Below are positions 52,101 to 57,195 of a DNA stretch of 64,000 nt, one piece after another. The position numbers and the translations under genes are program-made. Numbering within the stretch: position 1 is the first letter of the stretch; every line of letters starts with the position of its first letter. Origin of the DNA: Epiperipatus broadwayi (Eukaryota; Onychophora; Udeonychophora; Euonychophora; Peripatidae); NCBI GenBank assembly GCA_028023455.1, contig JAQFVV010006341.1, forward strand, positions 1,490,001 to 1,554,000. The letters are read 5' to 3'. The notes under the pieces were generated by a model. The model was given only the letters and a program-made list of their open reading frames with translations. It did no database searches and was not told the origin of the DNA.

Positions 52101-53584
52101 GATCTGTTAATTTTCTCGAAAAATGTAAAAAAAATCAAATGGTTATACATTAAGATTTGTCAGAAGATAAAACAACTTTTTTTTAAAAAAAAAAAATACT
52201 GCTTATGTAATTAGACAAAAATGAAAGAATGCTATTGGAAAAATCTTCTTTTAAAATAAATAAAAATCCAAAAAGCATTTAAATTGAATGGTAACATTAT
52301 GTACAAATAATATAATAAATTTTTTACATGTTTTTATTTTACATATACATATATGGTTTAACATTTTGTTAATATCTTAAAACTGAACGTTATTTAGAGT
52401 ATTTTTCTTTCGGAAGTTAGCTTAAATAATGTTCGTTAGAGGGCACTCCAAATGAAAATCATATTAAAATCATTATCAAACACAATACAAAATAAATACT
52501 ATAATTAATGTAATCAAGATAATAGAATGTATATAAAACAATCAAAATAATACTCACTATGATGAACCAATTCCAAAACTGGCTTTTCAAAACATGAAGG
52601 AAATTCCTTTCGTAATCGTTTATAAGCTTCTTGCTCAGATCTCATGGCTGCTTCATAGGTTAAATTCATTTGGTTTGTACATTGACATGTCCAAATTTTT
52701 TCACCGTATAACTGAAGCCGCTTTTCGTATTCACTGATTCATAACGTTAAAGACTGGTAAACAAGTAAATCATTTTGATTCATAATCCTTTTCACTATTT
52801 GCTAAAAAACAATAACTATAATAAAGCATAATAAACATCGATAGGTGCGATATTTCAGAACGATTGAAGACAGGCGTTGATGTTATATTCAAAATCATTA
52901 AATAACAAACGTAAATTTAAAAAAAATGTATCATAAAATTACTACATTTAAATAAAGTGATAAAAATATAAATGAATTATAAAATTGTCAACAACAAAAA
53001 AAAAAAACAAAAACGAACTTATAAAACAATTAGATTTGAAGCAATTGCTGTAATGACAGGCAATCAGAATCAACATGGCGCAGTAGTAATCTTAGCACTC
53101 GATCAGTATATAAAAACACCAATAGATAAAAAAAGCACTTTATAGTATTTAATTAAATTATGAATATTTTATTTATTTATTTAAATAGAATTTGATCCAC
53201 GTGGTCACCATGGAGTTGTAAACAATGCAATTTTTGACATAAAACTACAAATATTATTAAAATAATCGGCTTTTAATTTTTAAAAAGATAAAAATAAAAC
53301 TGAAGTATTTAACACTTACGGCGAATGCTCTATTTAATATCTTCTTGATTTTCGTTAATTATTATACCGCTCTTATAATATGTATATATAAAAAAATAAT
53401 TTTCAATTTACAAGTAAGAGCGCCGCCATCTTGAATCGCACTAGTTCGCAACCTTACGACAAAAAGGATACTCCTTTGATCTAAATTTTTCTCCAGTTTG
53501 TTTAATTTCATATATTGTTTCATTAGGATTTATATTTATTAAAGGTTTTGCTAGGAAGAAAACCTTCTTCCCTAAAAGTGGCAT
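16023..53584 (-). CDS. BAZ1B: BAZ1B/WSTF-like gene, 5' part (three exons, 3' end outside the recognised sequence)
   Basis: Three minus-strand exons (53472-53584, 52558-52733, 16023-16128) join in phase to about 131 residues. They match the N-terminus of BAZ1B (Williams syndrome transcription factor): the opening MPLLGKK, then a WAC domain with EYEKRLQLYGEKIWTCQCT, KEFPSCFEKPVLELVHH and TAPLEQLVEDSYNKL. In vertebrates BAZ1B pairs with the ISWI ATPase SNF2H in the WICH chromatin remodeller, and its WAC region phosphorylates histone H2A.X; this is family knowledge. The DDT, WHIM, PHD and bromodomain parts are not seen and should lie left of 16023. Introns are about 738 bp and 36.4 kb. The match to BAZ1B rather than BAZ1A/ACF1 rests on YGEKIWTC, the LELVHH segment and the VIGE segment of exon 3. 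Recognition is from memory, not a search. Confidence 0.88.
16129..17880. other. Left part of BAZ1B intron 2, no features
   Basis: AT-rich unique-looking sequence just upstream (minus strand) of exon 3. Nothing recognised. Confidence 0.5.
17885..18074 (+). promoter_or_regulatory. Possible promoter inside BAZ1B intron 2
   Basis: ACCAATCAGCGCC (CCAAT at 17891-17895) is followed by a local cluster of CpGs (17990-18095) in otherwise CpG-poor AT-rich intron, then by an ATG at 18075. This resembles a small housekeeping-type promoter for a nested gene on the plus strand. No TATA box or initiator can be fixed. Confidence 0.3.
18075..18108 (+). CDS. Candidate first exon of a nested gene, unidentified
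   Basis: AGCCATGTTC gives a fair start context. The frame reads MFVEKRRRQLT and reaches ACAG|GTTAAT, an acceptable donor (phase 1). Four CpGs in 34 bases are unusual here. A plus-strand acceptor at 19466 (TTCTTTTTCCAG) would join in phase and give a 43-residue peptide, but the opposite strand there reads more like protein, so I do not assert the link. On the minus strand an alternative ATG (MALTPLKPAVFTLS, then stop) overlaps. Low confidence. Confidence 0.2.
18109..19435. other. BAZ1B intron 2 segment, no features
   Basis: AT-rich; nothing recognised apart from the candidates listed on either side. Confidence 0.45.
19436..19543 (-). CDS. Candidate terminal exon, unidentified (…HIWKKKWEDKQ stop)
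   Basis: The minus strand reads WPLNSISEADRHKKILNRIM then SLTHIWKKKWEDKQ and TAA (19436-19438). The stop overlaps an AATAAA polyadenylation signal. Upstream the frame closes at 19544-19546. Possible acceptors are GAAG at about 19519 or further upstream. The composition (charged, helix-forming, tryptophans) is less like chance AT-rich DNA than most open stretches here, yet I do not recognise a family. It could be the end of a nested gene or a relic of a mobile element. Confidence 0.25.
   Translation of the reverse strand: MWPLNSISEADRHKKILNRIMSLTHIWKKKWEDKQ
19544..20632. other. BAZ1B intron 2 segment, no features
   Basis: AT-rich. A tRNA-like stretch near 20205-20265 was considered and not accepted. 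Confidence 0.4.
20633..23812 (-). pseudogene. RTE-type LINE, copy A (near full length, frame-broken)
   Basis: The minus strand carries the same 3.2-kb element as copy D. It includes the 5' leader (about 23400-23812), endonuclease parts (VMGDFNARIGKQMKDESA at about 22960-23010), the RT segment MIKSLDHRDIDPGYCHLLKN with GLRQGDS (ending 21452) and the C-terminal ALKINVKKAKVMFNGFSQN (21128-21334). The 3' end shows an imperfect ATC-type tail at 20633. There are many frameshifts and stops. The endonuclease start is truncated by a stop soon after MTTFYLGT, and the RT region has an 88-bp tandem duplication. It lacks the same 8 bp as copy D before the VGLKINVKK segment. Sense orientation relative to BAZ1B. 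Confidence 0.88.
21701..21876. repeat. 88-bp tandem duplication inside LINE copy A
   Basis: 21701-21788 and 21789-21876 are near-identical, both starting TCCAAAGCATAATGGCAACT and ending ACTAAAACCCCTT. Other LINE copies have this segment once, so the duplication arose in copy A or its direct parent. The two units are still almost identical, so it is recent. Confidence 0.85.
23813..24236. other. BAZ1B intron 2 segment, no features
   Basis: AT-rich sequence between LINE copy A and the TA-flanked MITE. Confidence 0.4.
24239..25418. mobile_element. TA-flanked MITE-like element, 1.18 kb (Tc1/mariner type)
   Basis: The left end reads GTACACCTGGGTCTCTTTTT. The right end on the opposite strand reads TACAACTGGGTCTTGTTTTA followed by CGCGA. 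TA dinucleotides flank both (24237-24238 and 25419-25420). The inverted similarity covers about 30 bp and is diverged. CpG-bearing words (TTACGCGATTCG, TTGCGCGATTTC) near both ends recall mariner-type MITEs with GGGTCTCGTTTTACGCG tips. No transposase frame; a 101-codon frame overlapping the right end (25275-25580) is probably chance. Confidence 0.6.
25421..27750. other. BAZ1B intron 2 segment, no features
   Basis: AT-rich, with poly(A) runs (about 26610-26640) and a C-run (27430). No exon or element recognised. Confidence 0.45.
27751..28745. repeat. Tandem array of about 260-290-bp units followed by an inverted unit
   Basis: Two direct units start AATTTTTTAATAGCT at 27751 and 28011. A partial third starts at about 28302 (AACTTTTTAATAA). 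Shared words include GATAAAAT, GGAAATACTAAAAA, CCAGTGAGCTA, CATTTACTGACATA and AACAACCTCTAAATATTAAT. From about 28372 to 28745 the same unit runs in the opposite orientation, so 28030-28325 and 28372-28745 form a large hairpin with its centre near 28340. The inverted unit is interrupted by a SINE (28584-28690). Confidence 0.82.
28584..28690 (-). mobile_element. tRNA-derived SINE with 12-bp target duplication
   Basis: The minus strand begins GCATTGGTGGTCGAGAGGTC (A-box-like TGGTCGAGAGGTCAGCGCG). It has a B-box-like GCGGGTTGGCATCCCG (28611-28626) and ends in an A-tail (T-run at about 28585-28594 on the plus strand). It is flanked by perfect 12-bp repeats TACATCCTATAT (28572-28583 and 28691-28702). 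The host repeat unit without the insertion is visible next door, which confirms the boundaries. About 105 bp, essentially only the tRNA-related head. Confidence 0.85.
28746..29253. other. BAZ1B intron 2 segment, no features
   Basis: AT-rich; nothing recognised. Confidence 0.4.
29254..29480. mobile_element. Fold-back family F1, internally deleted copy
   Basis: Starts AGGCAAACTCTCCGTA after TTTTATTAAAAC, contains CCCCAGACTAGTTTCTAGCT and CTTGGATCTGAGAGCA, then jumps to the right end GAGTTTTGCGTTTTAATAAC and the shared flank AAGAAATGGTGATCATGAGA and TTTAATGGTTTAAG. The middle found in the 2509 and 33289 copies is missing. Confidence 0.75.
29481..30244. other. BAZ1B intron 2 segment, no features
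   Basis: AT-rich; open stretches on the minus strand (29568-30068) are low-complexity Phe/Leu/Ser-rich frames without similarity. Confidence 0.45.
30245..33288 (-). pseudogene. RTE-type LINE, copy B (heavily decayed)
   Basis: Same element and strand as copies A, C and D, but the most diverged. Recognisable parts on the minus strand are an endonuclease piece MYYKDTNIGSTNGIRFIINK (ending about 32613), VVIQLNGRYSIQIIQVCAPT (about 32505-32560), and RT pieces MVKALDHQDIDPTCYYILKN followed by IYTNAAVTIRLHSD (about 31090-31192). The 3' end, with the imperfect ATC tail and CCAGTGCAGGATGAAGG, is at 30245-30285. The motif C region and the 8-bp deletion site (about 30890-30910) are also shortened. The 5' leader ends next to a fold-back element at 33289. 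Dead. Confidence 0.85.
33289..33740. mobile_element. Fold-back family F1, single-arm copy with inverted termini
   Basis: The left terminus AGGCAAAACTCTCCATA is mirrored at the right by TATGGAGAGTTTTGCCGG (33669-33686). The interior matches one arm of the palindromic copy at 2509 (GAGTTTCTGGCTTGTGGCCT, CTTGGATCTGAGAGCACTGC, TGGTGTCTTTGGTTCTTTA). It is followed by the shared flank AAGAAATGGTGATCATGTGA. It directly abuts the 5' end of LINE copy B. This copy probably shows the monomer from which the 2509 palindrome was built. Confidence 0.78.
33741..37429. other. BAZ1B intron 2 segment, no gene recognised
   Basis: 3.7 kb of AT-rich DNA with a (CAA)-type microsatellite (34976-34990). Some parts (35380-35560) look like decayed coding sequence, but no family could be named. 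Confidence 0.45.
37438..37881. mobile_element. hAT-type MITE, 444 bp
   Basis: The left terminus is CAGGGGTGGCCAAC and the right is GTTGGCCATCCCTG (inverted: CAGGGATGGCCAAC), so 13 of 14 positions match. It opens with CAG and ends with CTG as hAT elements do. Flanking 8-mers CCATAGAG (37430-37437) and GCATAGAG (37882-37889) match at 7 of 8; CATAGAGC is repeated perfectly if the border is shifted by one. The interior is AT-rich and non-coding, with subterminal AAGATCTACTTTT at the left and GCGATCGACCAGAGGATCAT at the right. Confidence 0.88.
37890..41546. other. BAZ1B intron 2 segment, no gene recognised
   Basis: 3.7 kb of AT-rich DNA. Open frames here (38366-38614, 39466-39714, 41117-41299) show only chance-like composition. 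Confidence 0.45.
41547..43286 (-). mobile_element. RTE-type LINE, copy C (5'-truncated, RT frame intact)
   Basis: The 3' end with the TCATCATCATCAACC tail is at about 41547-41562. The copy contains the whole RT and C-terminal region without a break, but stops abruptly at 43286, where the palindrome 43287-43867 begins. The endonuclease half is absent, and the LINE sequence does not resume beyond the palindrome. Minus strand, sense to BAZ1B, about 9 kb inside intron 2. Confidence 0.88.
41555..43330 (-). CDS. Reverse transcriptase ORF of LINE copy C, with a palindrome-derived N-terminus
   Basis: 591 codons. The first 14 or so (MYCCHPTKKKKKGG) are encoded by the tip of the neighbouring palindrome; LINE sequence starts at the IRKYNCEIARKA segment. 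RT motifs: RNYRPISLLSVLYKIFTKII, EQAGFKSGFSTIDHIQVLRE, motif A FIDYEKAFDSI, motif B DVRQGDSISPKLFTAVL, motif C LDFADDVVVFA with both aspartates, and SRKVGLMINVKKTKVMFNRF. The C-terminal region contains WSWAGHIARRDDNRWT and ends QWIDNG. It has no endonuclease, so it would not be expected to retrotranspose alone. The frame is fully open, which points to recent insertion. Whether the chimeric start is ever used is unknown. Confidence 0.85.
   Translation of the reverse strand: MYCCHPTKKKKKGGHIRKYNCEIARKAVEENKSLKNVKQHFGIGRKFISAIRKKDGIITKKRDDIMKLVEDFYQELYSNKEQVPPISITSSELPRILNEEVRHAIKCMKKGKAPGNDEIIIDILKEAGEEIETSLAKLYTKCLNDKDVPEDWKNAVIILIFKKGDKEDIRNYRPISLLSVLYKIFTKIITTRLQRTLDFHQPREQAGFKSGFSTIDHIQVLREVIERTNEYELSLCFGFIDYEKAFDSIHISSVIKALDHQGIDPGYCHILKNIYKNATATIRLHNDTGKINIEKDVRQGDSISPKLFTAVLQEVFCGLKWETKGVKVNGEYLSHLDFADDVVVFANNASELQEMLQVLADESRKVGLMINVKKTKVMFNRFAQNMKIKIDYEELEEVKCYKYLGQIINTDGNIMEEINHRIKLGWSAFGRNNLILKGNMPMCLKRMVFNKCVLPVLTYGSETWTLNRRAIQRLQTTQRNMERFMLGVTRRDRKRNVWVRQQTGDTDLIEKIKRSKWSWAGHIARRDDNRWTIEILNWIPRDCKRPRKRPPVRWMDEIRKCAGVLWRREAKDWRRWIKLGDTFILQWIDNG
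43287..43867. mobile_element. 581-bp near-perfect palindrome, TA-flanked (fold-back MITE)
   Basis: Both arms start TGTCCACCCTTTTTTT read inwards, then TAGTAGGGTGACAACAGTAC and so on. They stay almost identical for about 280 bp to a short centre near 43580 (AATCTGTTACTG ... CAGTAACAGATT). The main differences are T-run lengths (14 against 7, and 12 against 6 or so) and a few bases. TA flanks both ends (43285-43286 and 43868-43869), as for Tc1/mariner elements. It has no coding capacity of its own. The arm identity implies recent origin or gene conversion between arms. Confidence 0.88.
43870..47496. other. BAZ1B intron 2 segment, no gene recognised
   Basis: 43870-44200 has a less AT-biased stretch (GCTGCTCTACAGTTCACGAT and neighbours) that may be an older transposon but matches nothing I know. 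The rest is AT-rich. The LINE sequence expected to continue from 43286 is not here. Confidence 0.45.
47497..47955. repeat. Inverted repeat of a tRNA-like sequence
   Basis: 47497-47610 recurs inverted at 47802-47952: shared words GGGATTTGAAC / TTTCAAATCCC, CTTTCAAGCTCC / GGAGCTTGAAAG, GTGAAAAAGATAAAT, and TAGTCCAGATCATCATC / TGATAATGATCTGGACCA. The GTTCAAATCC and TTTCAAATCC words at the outer ends resemble tRNA B boxes, so each arm may be an old tRNA-derived SINE in opposite orientation. The arms are diverged and contain indels. Confidence 0.6.
47956..49904. other. BAZ1B intron 2 segment, no gene recognised
   Basis: AT-rich with microsatellites: (GT)n at about 48925-48940 and a G-run at 49178-49187. 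Nothing else recognised. Confidence 0.45.
49905..50114 (-). CDS. CpG-rich open frame, candidate first exon, unidentified
   Basis: On the minus strand TTCCAAATGGCC is a good start context. The frame reads MATPLFREGVKACREYVYRI, then RPSSRAKSRFHVKYHVVHKM and a KNIHDFL end (69 residues). The stretch has many CpGs in a CpG-poor intron and a CACACCC (KLF-like) word at the start. Donor-like sites (GAAG|GTGTAA and GAGA|GTACGT) lie early in it, so only the first 8-15 residues might be coding. No family recognised. It may be the start of a nested gene, a promoter for an unannotated transcript, or a CpG-rich transposon piece. Confidence 0.25.
   Translation of the reverse strand: MATPLFREGVKACREYVYRIRPSSRAKSRFHVKYHVVHKMSGDCVTFSAVAENRSQVFLLSNKNIHDFL
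50290..50525 (-). mobile_element. tRNA-Gly-like SINE
   Basis: The minus strand from about 50525 reads TAGTGGCCTAGTGGTTAGCA (A box region, 50500-50520), then CGGGTTCATTTCCCGG (B box, 50478-50490) and TCAATGCA, the 3' acceptor sequence of a tRNA-Gly. The anticodon arm is deleted. A tRNA-unrelated body follows (ACATGGTACTTATAACC, GGGCTTGGCTCCTTAGTGAC), ending in GTTGTTGATGATGACG near 50305-50320. The TGATGATG end resembles the tail of the RTE LINEs in this window and suggests trans-mobilisation by them; that is inference. Outer limits are approximate. Confidence 0.75.
50526..52557. other. Right part of BAZ1B intron 2, no features
   Basis: AT-rich sequence between the SINE and exon 2; nothing recognised. 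Confidence 0.5.
52558..52733 (-). CDS. BAZ1B: BAZ1B exon 2 (WAC domain core)
   Basis: This 176-bp exon starts after an AG at 52735-52734, preceded by a modest pyrimidine-rich tract, and ends at ATA|GTGAGT (donor 52557-52556), a strong donor. It supplies the last base of a GAT codon, 58 codons and the first base of an AGT codon. The product contains EYEKRLQLYGEKIWTCQCT, NLTYEAAMRSEQEAYKRL and KEFPSCFEKPVLELVHH. These align residue for residue with the WAC domain of BAZ1B (human ...YSERIWTCKSTG..., ...EEFPAWYEKLVLEMVHH). The reading frame is uninterrupted, so this looks like a functional exon. An ATG-led open stretch just upstream of the acceptor ends in TGA and is taken as intron. Confidence 0.92.
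52734..53471 (-). other. BAZ1B intron 1
   Basis: 738 bp between donor GA|GTATCC and the AG before exon 2. Apart from the YY1-type motif near its 5' end it is AT-rich, with A-runs and no reading frame or repeat that I recognise. Confidence 0.7.
53422..53433 (-). promoter_or_regulatory. YY1-type motif CAAGATGGCGGC
   Basis: The minus strand reads CAAGATGGCGGC, a full match to the YY1 core (AAGATGGCGGC). In animals this motif is often found just downstream of housekeeping transcription starts. Here it lies about 40 bp inside intron 1, directly after exon 1, which fits a downstream core-promoter element of BAZ1B. The sequence match is seen; the function is inferred. Confidence 0.5.
53472..53584 (-). 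CDS. BAZ1B: BAZ1B exon 1 (start codon, MPLLGKK...)
   Basis: Reading down from the ATG at 53584-53582, 37 codons plus two bases give MPLLGKKVFFLAKPL and then a YEIKQTGEKFRSK segment, the expected N-terminus of BAZ1B proteins (human MAPLLGRKPF...). An open frame continues 15 codons upstream, but the family begins at this methionine. The donor that keeps the frame is GA|GTATCC at 53472/53471 (phase 2), which gives GAT across the join to exon 2. It is weak by consensus. A stronger-looking donor, C|GTAAGG, lies about 17 bases further on but would put exon 2 out of frame. The conserved K-D-EYEKRL junction supports the first choice. Confidence 0.87.
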
Positions 53585-53700
53585 GCTATATTTTTCCTTC
53601 TTTGTCCGCGATCTCCCTATTCCTTTCAAAAATAGCGGGAGAATGCAAAAGACAGCCGTTCGATTGGTAGATATAAATCACATGTAGAACAGCAAATTAA
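53585..53700 (-). promoter_or_regulatory. Probable BAZ1B promoter with CCAAT box
   Basis: On the minus strand a CCAAT box (ATTGG on the plus strand, 53663-53667) lies about 80 bp upstream of the exon 1 ATG, in a stretch slightly richer in G+C and CpG than its surroundings (TAGCGGGAG, TCCGCGATC). No TATA box stands out at a sensible distance. The transcription start cannot be placed from sequence alone. Confidence 0.45.
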
Positions 53701-54925
53701 AAATTGAAGCAAAATGTTTATGATTAAAATAAATATTTATTTAATATATGTGTAATTTGGTAATTTAGGAAATGATAATACGGTACTTCTGTAAAGCAAT
53801 TATTGAGACAAAATTCTCGCAATAACGTGATTTTTTTTTTTTTAAAAGAAGAAATGTAACGTCATTGTAGCGAAGCGTAAATTTGATGAGACTCGATTTT
53901 TCTTAAACTTTAATTAAAAGGTAGGATTTGCTTAATATTGCAAATGTCTTTTTAAGTTCTTTATAATGCACTGTCTTATGTTTAGTGCATAATCTCATGA
54001 AAAGGATGCAAATTGCCTTTCAATCTCATTGTTTATATAAACACTCAATTAAATAATCCCCCCCCCCCGCGCACGCACACACACACTTGTCTAGGATTCG
54101 ATTTCTATTCAAAATATTATCATTTAAGCTATTTAACATTATTACTAGTAGAGTATAATCTATTTCTAAGTAAGCTATATGTTCTTTTTTAAAAATGTAA
54201 GTGTAATTTTAATTCGTCTTAATATATGCGGTCTTATATTTCCTAATTTAATGACAATAGTTTCTTCTTCGTTTATTATTTGAGTAATCTCTTCTTCGTT
54301 TATTGTTTGAACAATAATATCTGTTTGTTATAAAAAAATATTTCAATATGTATAATACAATTTGAAATCTTACAATAAGGAATTGCAAATCAAAATTACA
54401 ATTTTTTAAAAAAATCTTTCCTTAAGATACGGAACTCTATTATTATTATTTTTTTTTTGAGATGGTTAAGTTTATATTTATTTTATCTTCTATAGATGGT
54501 ATTACTTCTAGAAGTTTAAAATAATCTTTTGAAGTAAACATATGATATTTAAATGTGGAATGTCTGTACGTATAAAACGTAAATAAATATAGTTATTTTT
54601 GTAAATATGTAATTATTTCACATAAAACATTTCCCTTTTAAAAAACTATTGTAGAAAATCTTTAGAGGTCGCTACAATAGTAAATTGAATTCAATAAAAT
54701 TTTTTATACAAATAAAGGCATTTACATACAAATTAAAGATCAATAAATAAATCCCACACAGTCGATGTGGAGAAGGTGGATAAGAAGTATTTGTTATCAC
54801 CTAAAAGGTAATATAAACGAAATTAACCAAACTGTAAATGAGAAGTAATAGTGAAATTATGGTTAAGCAAATAGTAAATTGTGCGTGCCAGAAAGCACTC
54901 AAATAACGAACTTTAAAGAATTTAT
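53701..54925. other. Upstream of BAZ1B, no gene recognised
   Basis: AT-rich. It contains a C-run followed by a (CA)n-type tract at about 54058-54086. No divergent gene start was seen. Confidence 0.45.
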
Positions 54926-55126
54926 GGTACTTTATTAGTATAGCTGCGGCGGCTTTTGCACTTCCACAATAAATGTATTATTTTCACAAAGTAATCCCTG
55001 CGACGCTTATCAGCGCGGTGTACTACCAAATACAGAAATAGATGCGATTATGTACCTACAAGAACAAAGCATCCTACCGGCAGCAAAAGTGTGCCCGAAT
55101 GGGCATAGCTATACTAATAAAGTACC
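54926..55126. mobile_element. 201-bp MITE with GGTACTTTATTAGTATAGCT termini
   Basis: The left end GGTACTTTATTAGTATAGCT is exactly complementary to the right end AGCTATACTAATAAAGTACC (20 of 20). Inside are GCGGCGGCTTTTGCAC on the left and its partner GCAAAAGTGTGCCCGAAT on the right. CpG-rich interior (GACGCTTATCAGCGCGG). Flanks show only a weak 8-mer match (GAATTTAT / GATTTTTT), so the superfamily is open. Confidence 0.85.
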
Positions 55127-56500
55127 GATTTTTTTTACTTACGGAAATAGTATATTGTTCGTTAAAGACATTTAAATTGCTGAACGATAATTAATTCTAC
55201 AAGAACTATATGTTATTTGCTAAAATGTGTGTGTGTGTGCAAGAGACTTTTAAATTTGAAAATTGTCAAATTGATTGACCCCTTGTGGACTAATATCTAT
55301 TTCCACTCGAGAATAAATTATAGCTTATTTGAATTTATTTACTATTACATTTGTTACAGATAATCATCCCCCCCCCTCTCACCACATGATGAAATTATTA
55401 CACAGAACAAGAAATAAATAAGATTTTAAAGTGACAAATAAGAGCAAATCGGAGATTCCCACTCTTTTTAGGCATTGCTTTACTACTTCTGAGTTGCAAA
55501 GAATTGTTTTCGGACTTTTGTAATTATACACATGTAAAACAGTGCAGGAACCAGAGAGATCCATTTCTGAAGATTTCAAACAGAACTAGAGTTAATTAAT
55601 GACACCATCAGTCTTATTGTACATTCCCTTCGGATAAATGAATGTGAATATGTTTTTTGTTGATATTTAACTTGTAATTGCATCCTAATCGACTATATAT
55701 ATTATACATTATAGCCATTGTTATATATATATTTCATATATATTTCATTAATTGGTTAAATTGAATATTTGAATTTTATACTTATTAGTAATAATAGTCT
55801 CAATAATGCAAATGTCAATAAGGGAGTTTGATATCAAGAATGCTGCTAATTGATCATTGCATATTAAGTAGAACATTTTTTTCTAGTAAATGTAATTAAA
55901 GAAGATTATATAAAAATAGCCATAGTGATAGGATTCACTGGATTAAAAATAATAGAAATTGCAAATTGTTTATATGAGCCAGTAGAACCACAGAAAGCTT
56001 TCCTTACAATAAAGCAAAGAATTGTGTCTATAAGCAATTTTTGGAAGAAGTCCTTTTAGAATAGGTGCTTTGGTGTATGTCCAAAATTAAATTTAGAGAA
56101 CAACTACTTGCAGATACAGACTTAACATATTGTAACAGTAAGACTTGTACATCCATGTGACAAAATCCAGAGTACATGTAAAACACAAGAAAGCTGAGCG
56201 AATCTGGATGGTGAGATCCAGAGTTCAACCAACATTTCCGTTCCACTTTACTCCATAACTTAATAACCTATGAATGACATTTCCTAAGTTAAAACATGAG
56301 GTCAATTTTTAATTGTGGACCAGCAATAGCAAAGGGTGAAGCAAGAGACTCCAGGAGTAAATGACTAAGTTATTGTTAAATTAGCAGAATACACACATAT
56401 TGCTTGGTGAACTAACAATATATTAATAATTAATCACTAAATCTAATAGGGAGGGTATTCATTTATATAATGATGTACACATGAATTAATATGGAGTTGG
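55127..56500. other. No gene recognised
   Basis: AT-rich with a (GT)n tract (about 55229-55240). A 66-codon minus-strand frame at 55379-55579 has no recognisable domain. Confidence 0.45.
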
Positions 56501-56824
56501 ATGCGAATTGGTTTACAAGCAATAAAGAAGTAGAAACGAGTTATATTTTAAATAATAATTTAATGAATAAAATAAAATAAATCATAAATAAAACACACAG
56601 TTATTATATAATCGGTCTATGAAATATTACGTTTCCAGGTGTTACATATCGATTATCTCCCAATGCAAATTGGTTTACAAGCAATAAAGAAGTAGAAATG
56701 AGTTATATTTAAAATAATAATTTAATGTATAAAATAAAATAAATCATAAATAAAACACACAGTTATTATATAATCGGTCCGTGAAATATTACGCTCGCAG
56801 GTGTTACATATCAATTATCTCCCA
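56501..56824 (+). repeat. 162-bp tandem duplication
   Basis: 56501-56662 and 56663-56824 differ at only a handful of bases. Both run from ATGC.AATTGGTTTACAAGC through AATAAAATAAATCATAAATA to GGTGTTACATATC.ATTATC and TCCCAAT. It abuts the Penelope relic on the right, so it may be part of that element's terminal structure. Confidence 0.88.
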
Positions 56825-56886
56825 ATACAAACACATTTATCAATAATTCCATGGACAGAATCACACCTGAATTCATCCCTTAGGTC

Positions 56887-57195
56887 ATGTATAAGATGAC
56901 CTGCCCACAAGCTAACTGCCAGACTGCATATTACTGGGAGACTAGGACCAATATTGCCACCAGGATGGCTCAGCATAAATACATTTACAATAAAACTAAA
57001 ACCAAATAGGAAGGCAATTTCATATTGATTGTGCACAAAAAAGCAACAGGCCATAGATTCAAACCCACACCTGCTAACATCGTTTACTCAGAAAGACACA
57101 GTGCTAAATGTAAGATCAGAGAAGCATTACACATAGCAACCGATCCTAGATCCACTAATCGAAGAGAAGCCTGCTTTGCTCTGTCCCAAAAATAG
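56887..57195 (+). pseudogene. Penelope-like element relic (GIY-YIG endonuclease C-terminus)
   Basis: One plus-strand frame with a single internal stop reads MYKMTCPQANCQTAYYWETR, TNIATRMAQHKYIYNKTKTK, stop, then IVHKKATGHRF, ANIVYSERHSAKCKIREALH and IATDPRSTNRREACFALS. The order VYKxxCPxCxxxYIGETxRxLxxRxxEHK, a GH, an IVY-type strand and an RExxHI segment is that of the GIY-YIG domain at the end of Penelope polyproteins. Here the GIY strand reads MYK and the YIGETG strand is degraded to YYWETR. Upstream RT sequence is not present: the tandem duplication begins immediately to the left. Dead fragment. Confidence 0.72.

Noticed and set aside
54058-54086. Poly(C) followed by (GCAC)/(CA)n; also (GT)n near 48925 and 55229, and poly(G) at 49178
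   Set aside because: Ordinary microsatellites and homopolymers.
55379-55579. 66-codon minus-strand frame with a mixed composition (MKSSEMDLSGSC...)
   Set aside because: Looked somewhat protein-like, but has no known domain, no promoter signal and no splice partners.
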